Shown: positions 1 through 8,997 of the stretch, one piece after another
How positions within the stretch are numbered: the stretch's first letter is position 1
Layout of the letters: each line of letters starts with the position of its first letter
Assembly (NCBI RefSeq): GCF_017815535.1
Contig: NZ_CP072596.1
Span: forward strand, 2,325,614-2,389,613
From: Tessaracoccus sp. MC1865
Lineage (GTDB): Bacteria; Actinomycetota; Actinomycetes; Propionibacteriales; Propionibacteriaceae
Length of the DNA: 64,000 bases
Reading direction: 5' to 3'
Made by a program: the position numbers and the translations under genes
The notes under the pieces: generated by a model
Seen by the model: the letters and a program-made list of their open reading frames with translations, nothing else
What the model was told of the DNA's origin: nothing
Database searches by the model: none

Positions 1-477
1 GACGCCCTGGTCGACTCCGGTTTCGCGGAGCGCTCCACGCAGCCCAGCGGCCGCACCGGCCGCCCGCCGCTGCTCTACTCCGCCACCAGCGAGTCCCCCA
101 CCATCGGCAACACGCACCTCCTGGAACTGGCCAACGCTCTGCTGGGCGAGTTCGTCGCCCCGGAGAGCGACGGCCCCGAAAGGGCCCGGCACGCCGGCAA
201 GAGTTGGGGCGCACGGTCCCGCGACCCCGAGGCGCTGGATGTCGAGGGCCTCAAAGCCCACCTCAGCCAGCGAGGCTTCGGCGTGCTGACCACGGAGGAC
301 TCGCTGACGTTCACCCGCTGCCCGTTCCGCGAGGTCATCGATGTCGACCAGCTGCCGCTGGTCTGCTCCGTACACCAGGGCCTGCTGGACGGCATCACCG
401 AGGGCTCCCGGTTCACCGTGGGCCACCTCGAGGTGGGCCCACGGGTCTGCCGGGCAGCGCTCAGCGTCGACGCCTAG
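1..477 (+). CDS. Helix-turn-helix transcriptional regulator, 3' part (COG2345-like)
   Basis: The 5' end lies outside the window; 158 residues are visible. The first 30 residues (DALVDSGFAERS, then GRTGRPPLLYSAT) look like the recognition helix and wing of an ArsR/MarR-type winged helix. The C-terminal half has CPFREV followed by LVCSVHQGLLDGI. A Cys, Cys, His arrangement of this kind is typical of actinobacterial COG2345 regulators, whose SufR relatives bind an iron-sulfur cluster. Cluster binding here is inference. It runs convergently towards malG and is separated from it by a terminator-like hairpin. Confidence 0.7.
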   Translation, partial: DALVDSGFAERSTQPSGRTGRPPLLYSATSESPTIGNTHLLELANALLGEFVAPESDGPERARHAGKSWGARSRDPEALDVEGLKAHLSQRGFGVLTTEDSLTFTRCPFREVIDVDQLPLVCSVHQGLLDGITEGSRFTVGHLEVGPRVCRAALSVDA

Positions 478-488
478 GCCTTCTGCGC

Positions 489-506
489 CTCGCCCTTCTG
501 GGCGAG
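489..506. terminator. Hairpin between convergent regulator and malG
   Basis: CTCGCCC, loop TTCT, GGGCGAG form a perfect 7-bp stem between the two convergent stop codons (477 and 529). There is no clear U tract, so a bidirectional terminator role is inferred from position. Confidence 0.45.
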
Positions 507-528
507 AGGCCGACGGGGACCTGTGGCG

Positions 529-1419
529 TCAGCCCTTCACGCCACCAGCCGTCAGGCCGGAGACGATGTACTTCTGGAGGTACATGAACAGCAGGATGAT
601 CGGGATGGCGGCGATGACCGCGCCCGCCGCGAACAACCCCCACGGGGCGTTTCGCTCATCGGAACCCCAGACGTACAGGCCCACCGCCAGCGTGTAGTTC
701 TCCGGGCGGGCCAGGATGACCTTGGCCAGGATGAACTCACCGTAGGAGCCGACGAAGCTGAGCAGGCCCACCACCGCGAGGATGGGCGTCACCAGCCGCA
801 TGATGATGCCCCAGAACACCTGGGCATGCGTGGCTCCGTCGATCTTGGCGGCCTCGTCGATGTCCATCGGGATGGTGTTGAAGAAGCCGTACATCAGGAA
901 GGTGTTGGCGCCCAGCGCGCCGCCCAGGTAGATGGCGATGAGCTGCAGGTGCGAGCCGATGCCGAGGATCGGGAAGATCTCGCCGAGGGTCAGCGCCAGC
1001 AGAAAGATGGCGATGAAGGCCAGCATCTGCGGGAACATCTGGATGATCAGCAGCGCCGTCAGCCCGCCACGGCGACCTCTGAACCGGAAGCGACTGAAGG
1101 CGTAGGCCGCGGCCGCGCCCATCAGCACGGTGCCGATGGCGGTCACCGAACTGACGAAGAACGAGTTGATCATCCACTTCGTGAAGTCCGTGGTGAACAG
1201 GCGCTCGTAGTGCACGCTGCTGAACGCTCGGAACAGCCGGTTGGAGCCCGTCAGGGTGCCGCCCGGGTTGAGCGAGGCCGACAGTACGTAGAGGATCGGG
1301 AACAGGCAGTAGGCGATCACCACCAGGGCGAGGATGTGCTTCCACCCCACTTGGCCCCACCAGCGGCCGCCGCGCAGGCGGGTGTCGTTGTCACCGTTGG
1401 CTAGCTTCCTGGCCATCAC
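529..1419 (-). CDS. malG: Maltose/maltodextrin ABC transporter permease MalG
   Basis: This 296-residue protein is an inner-membrane permease of the MalG type (binding-protein-dependent transport family). It has an N-terminal membrane segment (HILALVVIAYCLFPILYV) and several further hydrophobic segments. The cytoplasmic coupling loop DEAAKIDGATHAQVFW is the EAA motif that contacts the ATPase. Its ATG start overlaps the malF stop by four bases (ATGA), indicating translational coupling. No cognate ATPase (MalK/MsmX type) lies in the window, so it must come from elsewhere. The maltodextrin assignment rests on the neighbouring GH13 and LacI genes. Confidence 0.85.
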   Translation of the reverse strand: MMARKLANGDNDTRLRGGRWWGQVGWKHILALVVIAYCLFPILYVLSASLNPGGTLTGSNRLFRAFSSVHYERLFTTDFTKWMINSFFVSSVTAIGTVLMGAAAAYAFSRFRFRGRRGGLTALLIIQMFPQMLAFIAIFLLALTLGEIFPILGIGSHLQLIAIYLGGALGANTFLMYGFFNTIPMDIDEAAKIDGATHAQVFWGIIMRLVTPILAVVGLLSFVGSYGEFILAKVILARPENYTLAVGLYVWGSDERNAPWGLFAAGAVIAAIPIILLFMYLQKYIVSGLTAGGVKG

Positions 1420-2987
1420 ATGATCTCCTCAAGCTTGCGGGTCTGGCGGAAGCCCAGCCACGAGATGAAGCCGACCACCACGAAGATGAGGATCGACATC
1501 GCGCTGGCCAGGCCGAACATCCGGTTGCCGCCCTCGAACGCGATGGCGTAGACCATCGAGATGAGGATGTCGGTCTCACCGATCGGCCACGGTGCGCCCG
1601 CATAGTTGGGCCCACCGCCGGTCAACATGAAGATCAGCGAGAAGTTGTTGAAGTTGAACGCGAAGCTCGCGATCAGCAGCGGAGCGACCGACACCAGCAG
1701 CAGGGGCAGGGTGATCGACCAGAACCGCCGCAGCGGACCCGCGCCGTCCACCACCGCGGCCTCGGTGAGCTCACCGGGAATGGACTGCAGCGCTCCGGTG
1801 GCCACCAGGAACATGTACGGGAAGCCCAACCAGAGGTTCACGCCCAGGATGGCCAGCTTCGCCATGGTGCCGTCCGTCAACCACGGGATGGCCGCCCCTC
1901 CCAGCAGCACCTCGTTGATGAAGCCGAAGTCGCGGTTCAACATGCCGCGCCAGACCAGCGCCGCGAGGAAGCCGGGGAAGGCGTAGGGAAGGATGAACAG
2001 GGCCCGGTAGAGGGTGCGGCCCTTGATCCGGGGATCGTTGAAGACCACTGCCAGCATCAGGCCGAAGGCGAAGGTGGTGAGCACCGACAGCATGGCGAAG
2101 GCGAACGTCCAGCCCAGCGCTGCGAAGAACGGGCCGGCCAGGCGGCCGTCGGTGAACATCGTGGTGAAGTTGTCGAAGCCGACGGTGACCCGCCAGCCGG
2201 GCGTCAGCGTCGAGCCGTCCTCGGCGACGAACAGGCCTTGGCTCTCGTCAGCCGTGTAGACCTTGCCGTCGGGATCCGTGAACGTGTCGGCCGCCTCGTC
2301 ATAGGTCAGCAACGACTTCGCTACATAGGCCATGGCGGCGTTGTCGGTGCGCAACCACCCGTCGTCGGGGTTGTCCGTCATCGACACGCGCAGGTCGAGC
2401 ACGTCGCGTTGGCGTTGCTGGATCTCGGCGAGCGTGAGCACGTCGGCGCCCGGCACCTCGGTGACCCTGTCACCGTCCACCACCGCGTCGGCAATCTCCT
2501 CGAGCGGGGTATCGGTGTCGCCCACCTTGGCCACGCCGTCCTGCACGACGGCGAACGCCACCTCGCCTTCGCGCTCCAGCACGGTGACGGGATAGGTCTG
2601 GGTGCCCTCGACGCGGCGGTCGGCCGTCTTCATGATCTGCGTGATCGCGGGGGCCTTGGCGTCGTTGTGGCCATCGCCGTAGTTGGTGAAGGCCACGTAG
2701 GCCGTGTTGGCCATCACATAGATCTGGAACACGATCAGGAACAACAGGCCCGGCACGAGGTACTTCGCGGGGACTGCCCGCTTCGTGAAGTACACGTAGT
2801 CGACGACGATGAGGGCCAGTGCCAGGAAAATGAGGACTCCCCATTCCTGCTGGCCGTAACTGGCCAGGATGCCGTACAGGCCAAGGGCGTTGACCAGCAT
2901 CATCAGGACGAGCTTCACATAGAAGCCCGGGCGCGAGATGTCGCGCGCGTGGGAGAGCCGCGGCGACGGGTCTGTCGAGCTGCTCAC
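1416..2987 (-). CDS. malF: Maltose/maltodextrin ABC transporter permease MalF, with large external loop
   Basis: This 523-residue membrane protein pairs with MalG. Hydrophobic segments near residues 25-45, 50-65 and 75-95 are followed by a polar stretch of about 170 residues (roughly 95-275). The remaining membrane segments and the EAA loop TEAAVVDGAGPLRRFW come after it. Its length and layout match E. coli MalF, whose large periplasmic P2 loop contacts the binding protein. Many Gram-positive MalF proteins are near 300 residues and lack this insert. The start is a GTG preceded by AGGTGG. It lies downstream of malE after an intercistronic hairpin. Confidence 0.82.
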   Translation of the reverse strand: MSSSTDPSPRLSHARDISRPGFYVKLVLMMLVNALGLYGILASYGQQEWGVLIFLALALIVVDYVYFTKRAVPAKYLVPGLLFLIVFQIYVMANTAYVAFTNYGDGHNDAKAPAITQIMKTADRRVEGTQTYPVTVLEREGEVAFAVVQDGVAKVGDTDTPLEEIADAVVDGDRVTEVPGADVLTLAEIQQRQRDVLDLRVSMTDNPDDGWLRTDNAAMAYVAKSLLTYDEAADTFTDPDGKVYTADESQGLFVAEDGSTLTPGWRVTVGFDNFTTMFTDGRLAGPFFAALGWTFAFAMLSVLTTFAFGLMLAVVFNDPRIKGRTLYRALFILPYAFPGFLAALVWRGMLNRDFGFINEVLLGGAAIPWLTDGTMAKLAILGVNLWLGFPYMFLVATGALQSIPGELTEAAVVDGAGPLRRFWSITLPLLLVSVAPLLIASFAFNFNNFSLIFMLTGGGPNYAGAPWPIGETDILISMVYAIAFEGGNRMFGLASAMSILIFVVVGFISWLGFRQTRKLEEIM

Positions 2988-3059
2988 AGTTGATCCACCT
3001 TCGCTTCGTTGCGGGATTGATATTGACTCTAGGGGAACGGGTTGCCCCGGACGTGGAAA

Positions 3060-3088
3060 GGGGCCGCACCGGCGTACGGTGCGGCCCC
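3060..3088 (-). terminator. Intercistronic hairpin between malE and malF
   Basis: GGGGCCGCACC, a 7-base loop and GGTGCGGCCCC form a perfect 11-bp GC-rich stem just after the malE stop codon (3104) and before the malF start (2987). A stem here can end part of the transcripts or protect the malE mRNA 3' end, giving more binding protein than permease. That role is known for mal operons and inferred here. Confidence 0.6.
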
Positions 3089-3103
3089 CCCGATCAGGTG
3101 TTA

Positions 3104-4411
3104 TCAGCCTTCGACGGCGCCGAAAGCTTCCTTGATGTTGGCGTTCATGGCGTTCCAGGCTTCGGCCGGAGCGGCCTGGCCGTTGATGATGCTGACCTCA
3201 GCACCGCCCCAGAACTGCCACACGGCGCCCATCTCCGGGATGGCCGGCATGGGCTGGCCGTCCTTGCCCGCCTCACCGAAGCCGGCGAGCAGTTCGTCGG
3301 AGACGGCGTCGGCGGACTCGGTCAGTGCCGGCAGACGACCGCCCTTCTCGAAGAGCACGTCCTGGGCTTCCTTGGTGGCCATGTAGTCGATGAACTGACC
3401 GGCGAGGATGGCGTTCTCAGACTGCGAGGAGAGGAACACGCCCTGCACGCCCACGAACGGAGCGGCGGGCTGGCCGCCGGCCGAGGGGACGGGGAGGACG
3501 GAGATGTCCATGTCAGCGGCTGCGAACTCCGTGGTCCACCAGGGGCCGGTGATCATGTACGGGGTCTTGCTGTCGAGGAAGGCCTGCTTGGCCTGGTCGC
3601 CGCCCATGGAGACGGAGACGACGCCCTCGTCCGCCAGCTTCTTCAGGTACTCGGCGAAGGCGAGGCCCTCGGGGCCTTCCATGCCGAGCTCAGCGGTGTA
3701 GTCACCGTTCTCGTCGGTCTTGAAGACCGGTGCGCCGAACGAGGTCTGGATCGGGTACAGGTGGTACGCGTCGCCGTCCGGGCCCTGCTGGATCACGACG
3801 GGGAACTCGGCGCCTTCGGCGGTCTTGCCCTGGGCGATCAGCTCGTCGAACGTGGCGGGGGTGTCCTGCACCATGGCGTTGTTGCGCACGAGCGCGATGT
3901 TCTCGACCGCGTAGGGGACGCCGTAGGTCTGGCCGGCGTTGGTGAACGCGCGGAGCGAGACGTCGGAGAAGGCGTCGGCCTTGTCACCGAGTTCGACGGG
4001 AGAGATGACGCCGTTCTTGACGAGGTCGCCGGTCCAGTCGTGTGCGCCGACGATGAGGTCGGGACCCTGGCCCGTGGGGGCCTGGGCGATGAAGTCGGTC
4101 TTGATGTCCTGCGACGGCTTCTGGACGACGTCCAGGGTGACGCCGGTCGAGGTCTGGAACGTCTCGCCGAGGGCCTTGAAGCCTTCGATGCGGGTCTCGT
4201 CGACCCAGACGGTCAGCGTGCCGGTTGCTTCGGCGGGAGTGGATTCGGTGCTCGCGTCCGCCGAGGCCGAAGCCTCGGTCGAGGGGCTGGCGCTGCCGGC
4301 GGTCTCTTCGGCAGTGGGCTCAGTGGTCGTCGTGGCGCCGTTGCCGCCGCCACAGGCGACGAGCGTCAGCGAAAGCCCGGCCGCGGCAACGGCGAGGAGG
4401 CTCTTGCGCAT
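3104..4411 (-). CDS. malE: Maltose/maltodextrin-binding lipoprotein MalE
   Basis: This 435-residue extracellular solute-binding protein (family 1) delivers sugar to MalFG. The signal peptide (MRKSLLAVAAAGLSLTLVAC) ends in an LVAC lipobox, with Cys20 the predicted lipidation site. A Ser/Thr/Glu/Ala-rich linker to about residue 65 follows. The mature domain starts at LTVWVDETRIEG and carries family features such as YGVPYAVENIALV and PYMITGPWWTTEF. The ATG has a good AAGGAG site. It is the first gene of the leftward arm, and its promoter is overlapped by TTGCAA operators. Confidence 0.9.
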   Translation of the reverse strand: MRKSLLAVAAAGLSLTLVACGGGNGATTTTEPTAEETAGSASPSTEASASADASTESTPAEATGTLTVWVDETRIEGFKALGETFQTSTGVTLDVVQKPSQDIKTDFIAQAPTGQGPDLIVGAHDWTGDLVKNGVISPVELGDKADAFSDVSLRAFTNAGQTYGVPYAVENIALVRNNAMVQDTPATFDELIAQGKTAEGAEFPVVIQQGPDGDAYHLYPIQTSFGAPVFKTDENGDYTAELGMEGPEGLAFAEYLKKLADEGVVSVSMGGDQAKQAFLDSKTPYMITGPWWTTEFAAADMDISVLPVPSAGGQPAAPFVGVQGVFLSSQSENAILAGQFIDYMATKEAQDVLFEKGGRLPALTESADAVSDELLAGFGEAGKDGQPMPAIPEMGAVWQFWGGAEVSIINGQAAPAEAWNAMNANIKEAFGAVEG

Positions 4412-4464
4412 GTGGGTTCTCCTTGGTTTGGGTCGGGTCGCCTCGGTGCTGACCCGTTAATACG

Positions 4465-4492
4465 ATAGTAACGGTTTTTGCAAAGCTTGCAA
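4465..4492 (-). promoter_or_regulatory. malE promoter with overlapping TTGCAA operators
   Basis: Reading leftward, TTGCAA at 4492-4487 can serve as a -35 element with a 16-base spacer to a -10 TACTAT at 4470-4465. Two TTGCAA sites (4478-4483 and 4487-4492) three bases apart cover the -35, so a LacI-type repressor bound there would block polymerase. The element assignment is by eye. Confidence 0.5.
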
Positions 4493-4610
4493 CCCCCTTG
4501 CGTAACAAGTCGATAACGAACGGCGCGAAGACGGCCACGTTACCGACGTCCCAAACGCCGGACGCTGTCTTCGACGCTCGTGGCGGTAATTGCGCGCGCC
4601 GGACGAGTTC

Positions 4611-4673
4611 CTGCAAAGGGCTTGCAACGGGTTGCAAAGTGTTGCAGGATAGGCTGCAACTGATCAGTTGCAA
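4611..4673. promoter_or_regulatory. MalR operator array (TTGCAA half-sites and 18-bp palindrome)
   Basis: TGCAA-type half-sites occur at 4611, 4622, 4632, 4642, 4654 and 4668, four of them about 10-11 bases apart. The last two lie within or across the perfect palindrome TGCAACTGATCAGTTGCA (4655-4672). The array sits 32-95 bases before the GTG start of the adjacent LacI regulator, so it is the likely autoregulatory operator and may co-operate with the two sites by malE. Confidence 0.65.
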
Positions 4674-4705
4674 CGAGCACGTCTTTTCAATGGAGAGGAG
4701 GCAAC

Positions 4706-5707
4706 GTGATCCCCCAGGGCGCAAAACTCGCGGACCTCGCGCGGGCCGCCGGAGTGTCGACCGCCACGGTGTCCCGGGTCCTGAACGGGAAACCAGGGGT
4801 GGCAGAGACCACCCGCCGGACGGTGCTCTCGTCCATCGAGGCGCTCGGCTACTTCGTCGACGACCAGCGCGCCGGTGCGGACGACGGGTTCATCGCGGTG
4901 ATGGTCCCCGAGCTCGGCAACCCCGGGTTCGCTGCCTTCGCCGCCGAACTCTCCCTGCAACTATCGGCGGCCGGCCGCCACATGATCCTCTGCACCGCCG
5001 GCCCCGGAGCCACCACGGAGGTCGCCTACCTCGACGCCCTGCTGGGCGTGGAGATCTCCGGCATCATCTCGGTGTCCGGAACGCTCGCCGACAAGCTCGT
5101 CGGGCACGACCATTACCAGCGGCTCATCTCCGCGGGAGTGCCCGCGGTCTTCATCAACGCCCATGACCCGAACATCGACGGATCGTTCTTCTCCACCTCC
5201 GACGCGGAGGCCGTGGCCATGTCCCTGGCCCACCTGCGCCAGTTCGGGCACGAGAAGATCGGGCTGGCCGTCGGTCAACAGCGGTACCTTCCGGCCCAGC
5301 GCAAGATCGACGCGTTCCTCGCCCACGGTCTGTCGCGCGGCAGCATCGTGTCCACCATCTTCAGCGTCGAGGGCGGGCAGTCCGCCGCCGCGCGCCTCCT
5401 GGAGGCCGGCCACACCGCCATCATCTGCGGCTCGGACCTCATGGCGCTGGGCGCCATCCGCGAGGCGCACGCCCGGGGCCTTGACGTCCCCGGCCACGTT
5501 TCGGTGGTCGGCTACGATGACTCGCCCGTGATGGCTTTCACGTCTCCCGGGCTCACCACGGTGCGCCAGCCGGTGGCCGCTCTCTGCCAGGCCGCCGTCG
5601 GCGCATTGATGAGCGCGATCCGGGGTCTCCCCACAGATTCAACCGAGATGTTCTTCCATCCCGATCTCATCATCCGACAATCAACAGGACCTCACCATGG
5701 CAACTGA
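4706..5707 (+). CDS. malR: LacI-family regulator of the maltose island
   Basis: This 333-residue LacI-type regulator has an N-terminal helix-turn-helix (KLADLARAAGVSTATVSRVL) and hinge, then a periplasmic-binding-protein-like sugar sensor ending with VSVVGYDDSPVMAFTSPGLT. The start is GTG at 4706 behind GAGAGGAGG. It sits between the divergent malEFG arm and the GH13 gene, which its 3' end overlaps by 11 bases. Repression relieved by maltodextrin is the expected behaviour of this context. The specific ligand is inference. Confidence 0.85.
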   Translation: MIPQGAKLADLARAAGVSTATVSRVLNGKPGVAETTRRTVLSSIEALGYFVDDQRAGADDGFIAVMVPELGNPGFAAFAAELSLQLSAAGRHMILCTAGPGATTEVAYLDALLGVEISGIISVSGTLADKLVGHDHYQRLISAGVPAVFINAHDPNIDGSFFSTSDAEAVAMSLAHLRQFGHEKIGLAVGQQRYLPAQRKIDAFLAHGLSRGSIVSTIFSVEGGQSAAARLLEAGHTAIICGSDLMALGAIREAHARGLDVPGHVSVVGYDDSPVMAFTSPGLTTVRQPVAALCQAAVGALMSAIRGLPTDSTEMFFHPDLIIRQSTGPHHGN

Positions 5708-7322
5708 GTGGTGGCGCGACGCCGTCATTTACCAGATCTATCCCCGCTCGTTCGCAGACTCCACCGGCGACGGTTACGGAGACCTACCCGGCATCATCGA
5801 CCGGTTGCCGTACCTGCGCCAACTGGGCGTCGACGCCGTGTGGTTGTCGCCGTTCTACACCTCGCCCATGTCGGATGCCGGCTACGACGTGGCCGACTAC
5901 TTCAGCGTCGATCCGCTCTTCGGCGATATCACGGACGCCGAACGGCTGATCGAGCGTTCACACGAGCTCGACATCCGGGTGCTCGTCGACCTCGTCCCGA
6001 ACCACACCTCGGATGAACACAAGTGGTTCCGCCAGGCGCGTTCCAGCGAGCCCGGCTCGCTGGAACGCGGCCGCTACCACTTCGTCGACGGGCTCGGCGA
6101 GAACGGCGAACTTCCCCCGAACAACTGGAAGTCCGTCTTCGGCGGCCCCGCCTGGACCCGGGTGGACGACGCGGCAGGCAATGGCGAACGCACCCAGTGG
6201 TACCTCCACCTCTTCGACGTGAAGCAGCCGGACCTCAACTGGAGCAACGAGGAGGTCCGCAAGGGCTTCGACGAGATCCTGCGGTTCTGGCTGGACAAGG
6301 GCGCCGACGGTTTCCGCGTCGACGTCGCCCATGCCCTCGTCAAGGCGCACGGCCTGCCGGACTGGGACGAGGATCAGGCCATGCTCGACGGCCTCAGCGG
6401 CCCCATGTGGGACCAGGACGGCGTGCACGACATCTACCGGCGCTGGCGCCGGATCCTCGACGAGTACGACGGCGACCGCAGCCTGGTCGCCGAGGCCTGG
6501 GTCTCAGACCCGGACAGGCTCGCGCTGTACCTGCGCCCCGACGAGATGCATACGGCCTTCAACTTCCAGTTCCTTGACAGCCGCTGGGATGCCGAGGAGT
6601 ACCGCACCAAGATCCCGCGGACCCGCGCGGCCGACGCGGAGGTGGGTGCACCCACCACCTGGGTGCTGAACAACCACGACGTGGTGCGCAGCGTCAGCCG
6701 GTTCGGCCTGGCGGACCCCGGCTCCAGTCATGAGGGCCTCGGCTCTGAGGACGAACAGCCCGACAACGAGGTGGGCCTCCGGCGAGCCCGGGCCGCCGCG
6801 CTGCTGATGTTGGGCCTGCCGGGCTCCGCCTACCTCTACCAGGGCGAGGAGCTCGGCCTGCCCGAGCACACCACGCTCCCCGACGAACTGCGTCAGGACC
6901 CCACGTGGTTCCGCTCGGAGTTCACCCGGGTGGGCCGCGACGGCTGCCGCATCCCCATGGCCTGGGAAGCGGACAGGGCGGCGCTGGGCTTCTCGCCCAA
7001 CGGCGCGCGCTGGCTGCCCCAGCCGCCGGAGTACCGCAGCCTCGCGGTCGACCAGCAGGTGGGGGTGGAGGGGTCGACCTGGGAGCTCTACCACTCCGCC
7101 CTGGCACTGCGGAAGGAGCTGGGCCTCGGTTCCGGTTCGCTCGACTGGGTGCACGCGGGCGAGCACATCGTCGCCTTCGACAACGGGCGCGTCAGGGTCA
7201 TGACCAACGTACTGGGCGAGGCGGTGCCGCTGCCCGAGGGATATCGCGTGCTGCTCTCCAGCACTCCCCTCGACGACGGCGTGCTGCCGACGGACGCGTC
7301 CGCCTGGTTCACCGCCGAGTGA
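5697..7322 (+). CDS. GH13 alpha-glucosidase (oligo-1,6-glucosidase/maltase type)
   Basis: This 541-residue cytoplasmic glycoside hydrolase family 13 enzyme cleaves alpha-glucosidic bonds in imported maltodextrins. The N-terminus WWRDAVIYQIYPRSF is typical of the oligo-1,6-glucosidase/maltase subfamily. The catalytic residues are visible: nucleophile Asp209 in GFRVDVAH, acid/base Glu266 in VAEAWV and stabiliser Asp328 in NNHDVV. DLVPNHTSDEH is the conserved region I. The ATG lies inside the regulator's last codons, so the two genes are translationally coupled. It has no signal peptide. Confidence 0.88.
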   Translation: MATEWWRDAVIYQIYPRSFADSTGDGYGDLPGIIDRLPYLRQLGVDAVWLSPFYTSPMSDAGYDVADYFSVDPLFGDITDAERLIERSHELDIRVLVDLVPNHTSDEHKWFRQARSSEPGSLERGRYHFVDGLGENGELPPNNWKSVFGGPAWTRVDDAAGNGERTQWYLHLFDVKQPDLNWSNEEVRKGFDEILRFWLDKGADGFRVDVAHALVKAHGLPDWDEDQAMLDGLSGPMWDQDGVHDIYRRWRRILDEYDGDRSLVAEAWVSDPDRLALYLRPDEMHTAFNFQFLDSRWDAEEYRTKIPRTRAADAEVGAPTTWVLNNHDVVRSVSRFGLADPGSSHEGLGSEDEQPDNEVGLRRARAAALLMLGLPGSAYLYQGEELGLPEHTTLPDELRQDPTWFRSEFTRVGRDGCRIPMAWEADRAALGFSPNGARWLPQPPEYRSLAVDQQVGVEGSTWELYHSALALRKELGLGSGSLDWVHAGEHIVAFDNGRVRVMTNVLGEAVPLPEGYRVLLSSTPLDDGVLPTDASAWFTAE

Positions 7323-7332
7323 CGTCAACCCG

Positions 7333-8997
7333 TCAGACCAGTTGAAGCTCCCCGACCGCCGCTGACCTCGCGTCAGTGGCGGTCGGTGCTGTGAGTGCCG
7401 CTTGGGCTGCGCGGCGGCACTTCTCGACGGAGACCTTCGCCAACTGCACACCCACTCCTGGCACGGCTGCCGCCGCCATCGACAGGCTGGTGATGCCCAT
7501 CCCCACCAGCACACAGGCCAGGGCGGGATCCGCCGCCGCCTCGCCACACACCCCCACCGGCTTCCCCACCCGCTGGCCGGCATCGGCGGTCATCTTCACC
7601 AACCGCAGGACACCCGGCTGCCAGGGGTTGGTCAGATGGGCCAACTCCGGTGCGAGGCGGTCCGCCGCCATCACGTACTGGGCGAGGTCGTTGGTGCCGA
7701 TCGACACGAAATCCACTTCGCGCAGGATCTCCTCAGCCAGCAGCGCGACGGCGGGCACTTCGACCATGATCCCGGCGACGAGGTCCCGCTGCCGGCATTC
7801 GCGGGCGAATCCGCGCGCCTCGTCGACGGTGGCGATCATCGGTGCCATCACCCAGGGCCTCGGCTCGCGGCCCCGGGCGGCGAGTGCGATGGCGTCCAGC
7901 TGCCGTCGGACCAGGCCCGGTTGCGACATCGCGAGCCGGTGCCCGCGGATGCCGAGGGCGGGGTTCGGCTCGTGGGGCAACGAGGCGAAGGGCACGGGTT
8001 TGTCCGTGCCGGCGTCGAGGGTGCGCACGACGACCTTGCGCCCCGGGAACGCGTCGAGCACCTGGGCGTACGTGTCTGCCTGCTGCTCAACCGGTGGCTC
8101 GGTGACGGAGTTGAGGAACCCCAGTTCCGTCCGGTAGAGGCCGACTCCGCTCACCGGGCCGGTCGCCGCGGCGCGGGCGGCGGCCCCGTCAGCGACGTTG
8201 GCCAGCAACTGGACGGCGGTGCCGTCGGCAGTGGCCGCCGGGCCCGTCCACCCGTCGATGACGGCGCGCCGGCGCAGGTCGGCCGCGACGAGCGCGTCGG
8301 CGTCGAGCTCCGAGAGCCTCCTGGAGAGGGTGCCGGCGGCACCGTCGAGCAGCACCACGTCACCGTCGGCGATGGACTCCAAGTCCGTCACGCCCACGAC
8401 ACAGGGCAGGCCCCGCTGCCTGGCGATGATGGCGGTGTGGCTCGTGGGCCCGCCGAGACGGGTGGCGATGGCGATGATGAGATCGAGGTCGAGATCTGCG
8501 GTGTCGGCCGGTGACAGGTCGTCGGCGAGCAGGATGGAGGGCCGCTCCGGCATCGGCACACCGGGCTCCGGCTGGCCGGACAGCCTCGACACCACCCGGT
8601 CGCGGATGTCGCCGAGATCAGAGACCCGCTCCGCCATCACCCCGCCCAGGCGCCGGAACGTCGCGGCGATGGATTCGATGGCGTTGATGGCCGCGGTGGA
8701 GGCCGGCACCCCGGCGGCGATGGCCTTCAGCGCGGGCCGCACCCAGCCGCGGTCGCTGGCCAACTGAGCGGTGGCCGTGAGCACCTTCGCCGCGGCTCCA
8801 TCGGCCCGACGAGCCCGCTCCTCGTATCCGGCAGAGACGCTCTGCACAGCCTGCATGAGTTCCTCGGCGGCCGCCTCGCGGTGGTCCGCGGCAAGCGCGT
8901 AGAGCGGCGCGGGAGGCGTCAGGTTCGGCCGCTTCCACACCACGGGCGCCTTCACCACTCCGGCAACGACTCCAGTGCCGCGCACGACGTCGGTCAT
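7333..8997 (-). CDS. ptsI: PTS phosphoenolpyruvate-protein phosphotransferase (enzyme I)
   Basis: This 554-residue enzyme I moves phosphate from phosphoenolpyruvate to HPr in the cytoplasm. The phosphorylated histidine is His187 in GGPTSHTAIIARQRGLPC. The C-terminal PEP-binding barrel contains RTLDAGTDKP, GIRGHRLAM and FVSIGTNDLAQYVMA. The ATG at 8997 is chosen over an upstream in-frame ATG at 9051 because GGAGGTGGGAGG sits directly before it and the N-terminus then matches the family. It is divergent from ptsH, whereas many bacteria have ptsH-ptsI in one operon. Confidence 0.93.
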   Translation of the reverse strand: MTDVVRGTGVVAGVVKAPVVWKRPNLTPPAPLYALAADHREAAAEELMQAVQSVSAGYEERARRADGAAAKVLTATAQLASDRGWVRPALKAIAAGVPASTAAINAIESIAATFRRLGGVMAERVSDLGDIRDRVVSRLSGQPEPGVPMPERPSILLADDLSPADTADLDLDLIIAIATRLGGPTSHTAIIARQRGLPCVVGVTDLESIADGDVVLLDGAAGTLSRRLSELDADALVAADLRRRAVIDGWTGPAATADGTAVQLLANVADGAAARAAATGPVSGVGLYRTELGFLNSVTEPPVEQQADTYAQVLDAFPGRKVVVRTLDAGTDKPVPFASLPHEPNPALGIRGHRLAMSQPGLVRRQLDAIALAARGREPRPWVMAPMIATVDEARGFARECRQRDLVAGIMVEVPAVALLAEEILREVDFVSIGTNDLAQYVMAADRLAPELAHLTNPWQPGVLRLVKMTADAGQRVGKPVGVCGEAAADPALACVLVGMGITSLSMAAAAVPGVGVQLAKVSVEKCRRAAQAALTAPTATDARSAAVGELQLV

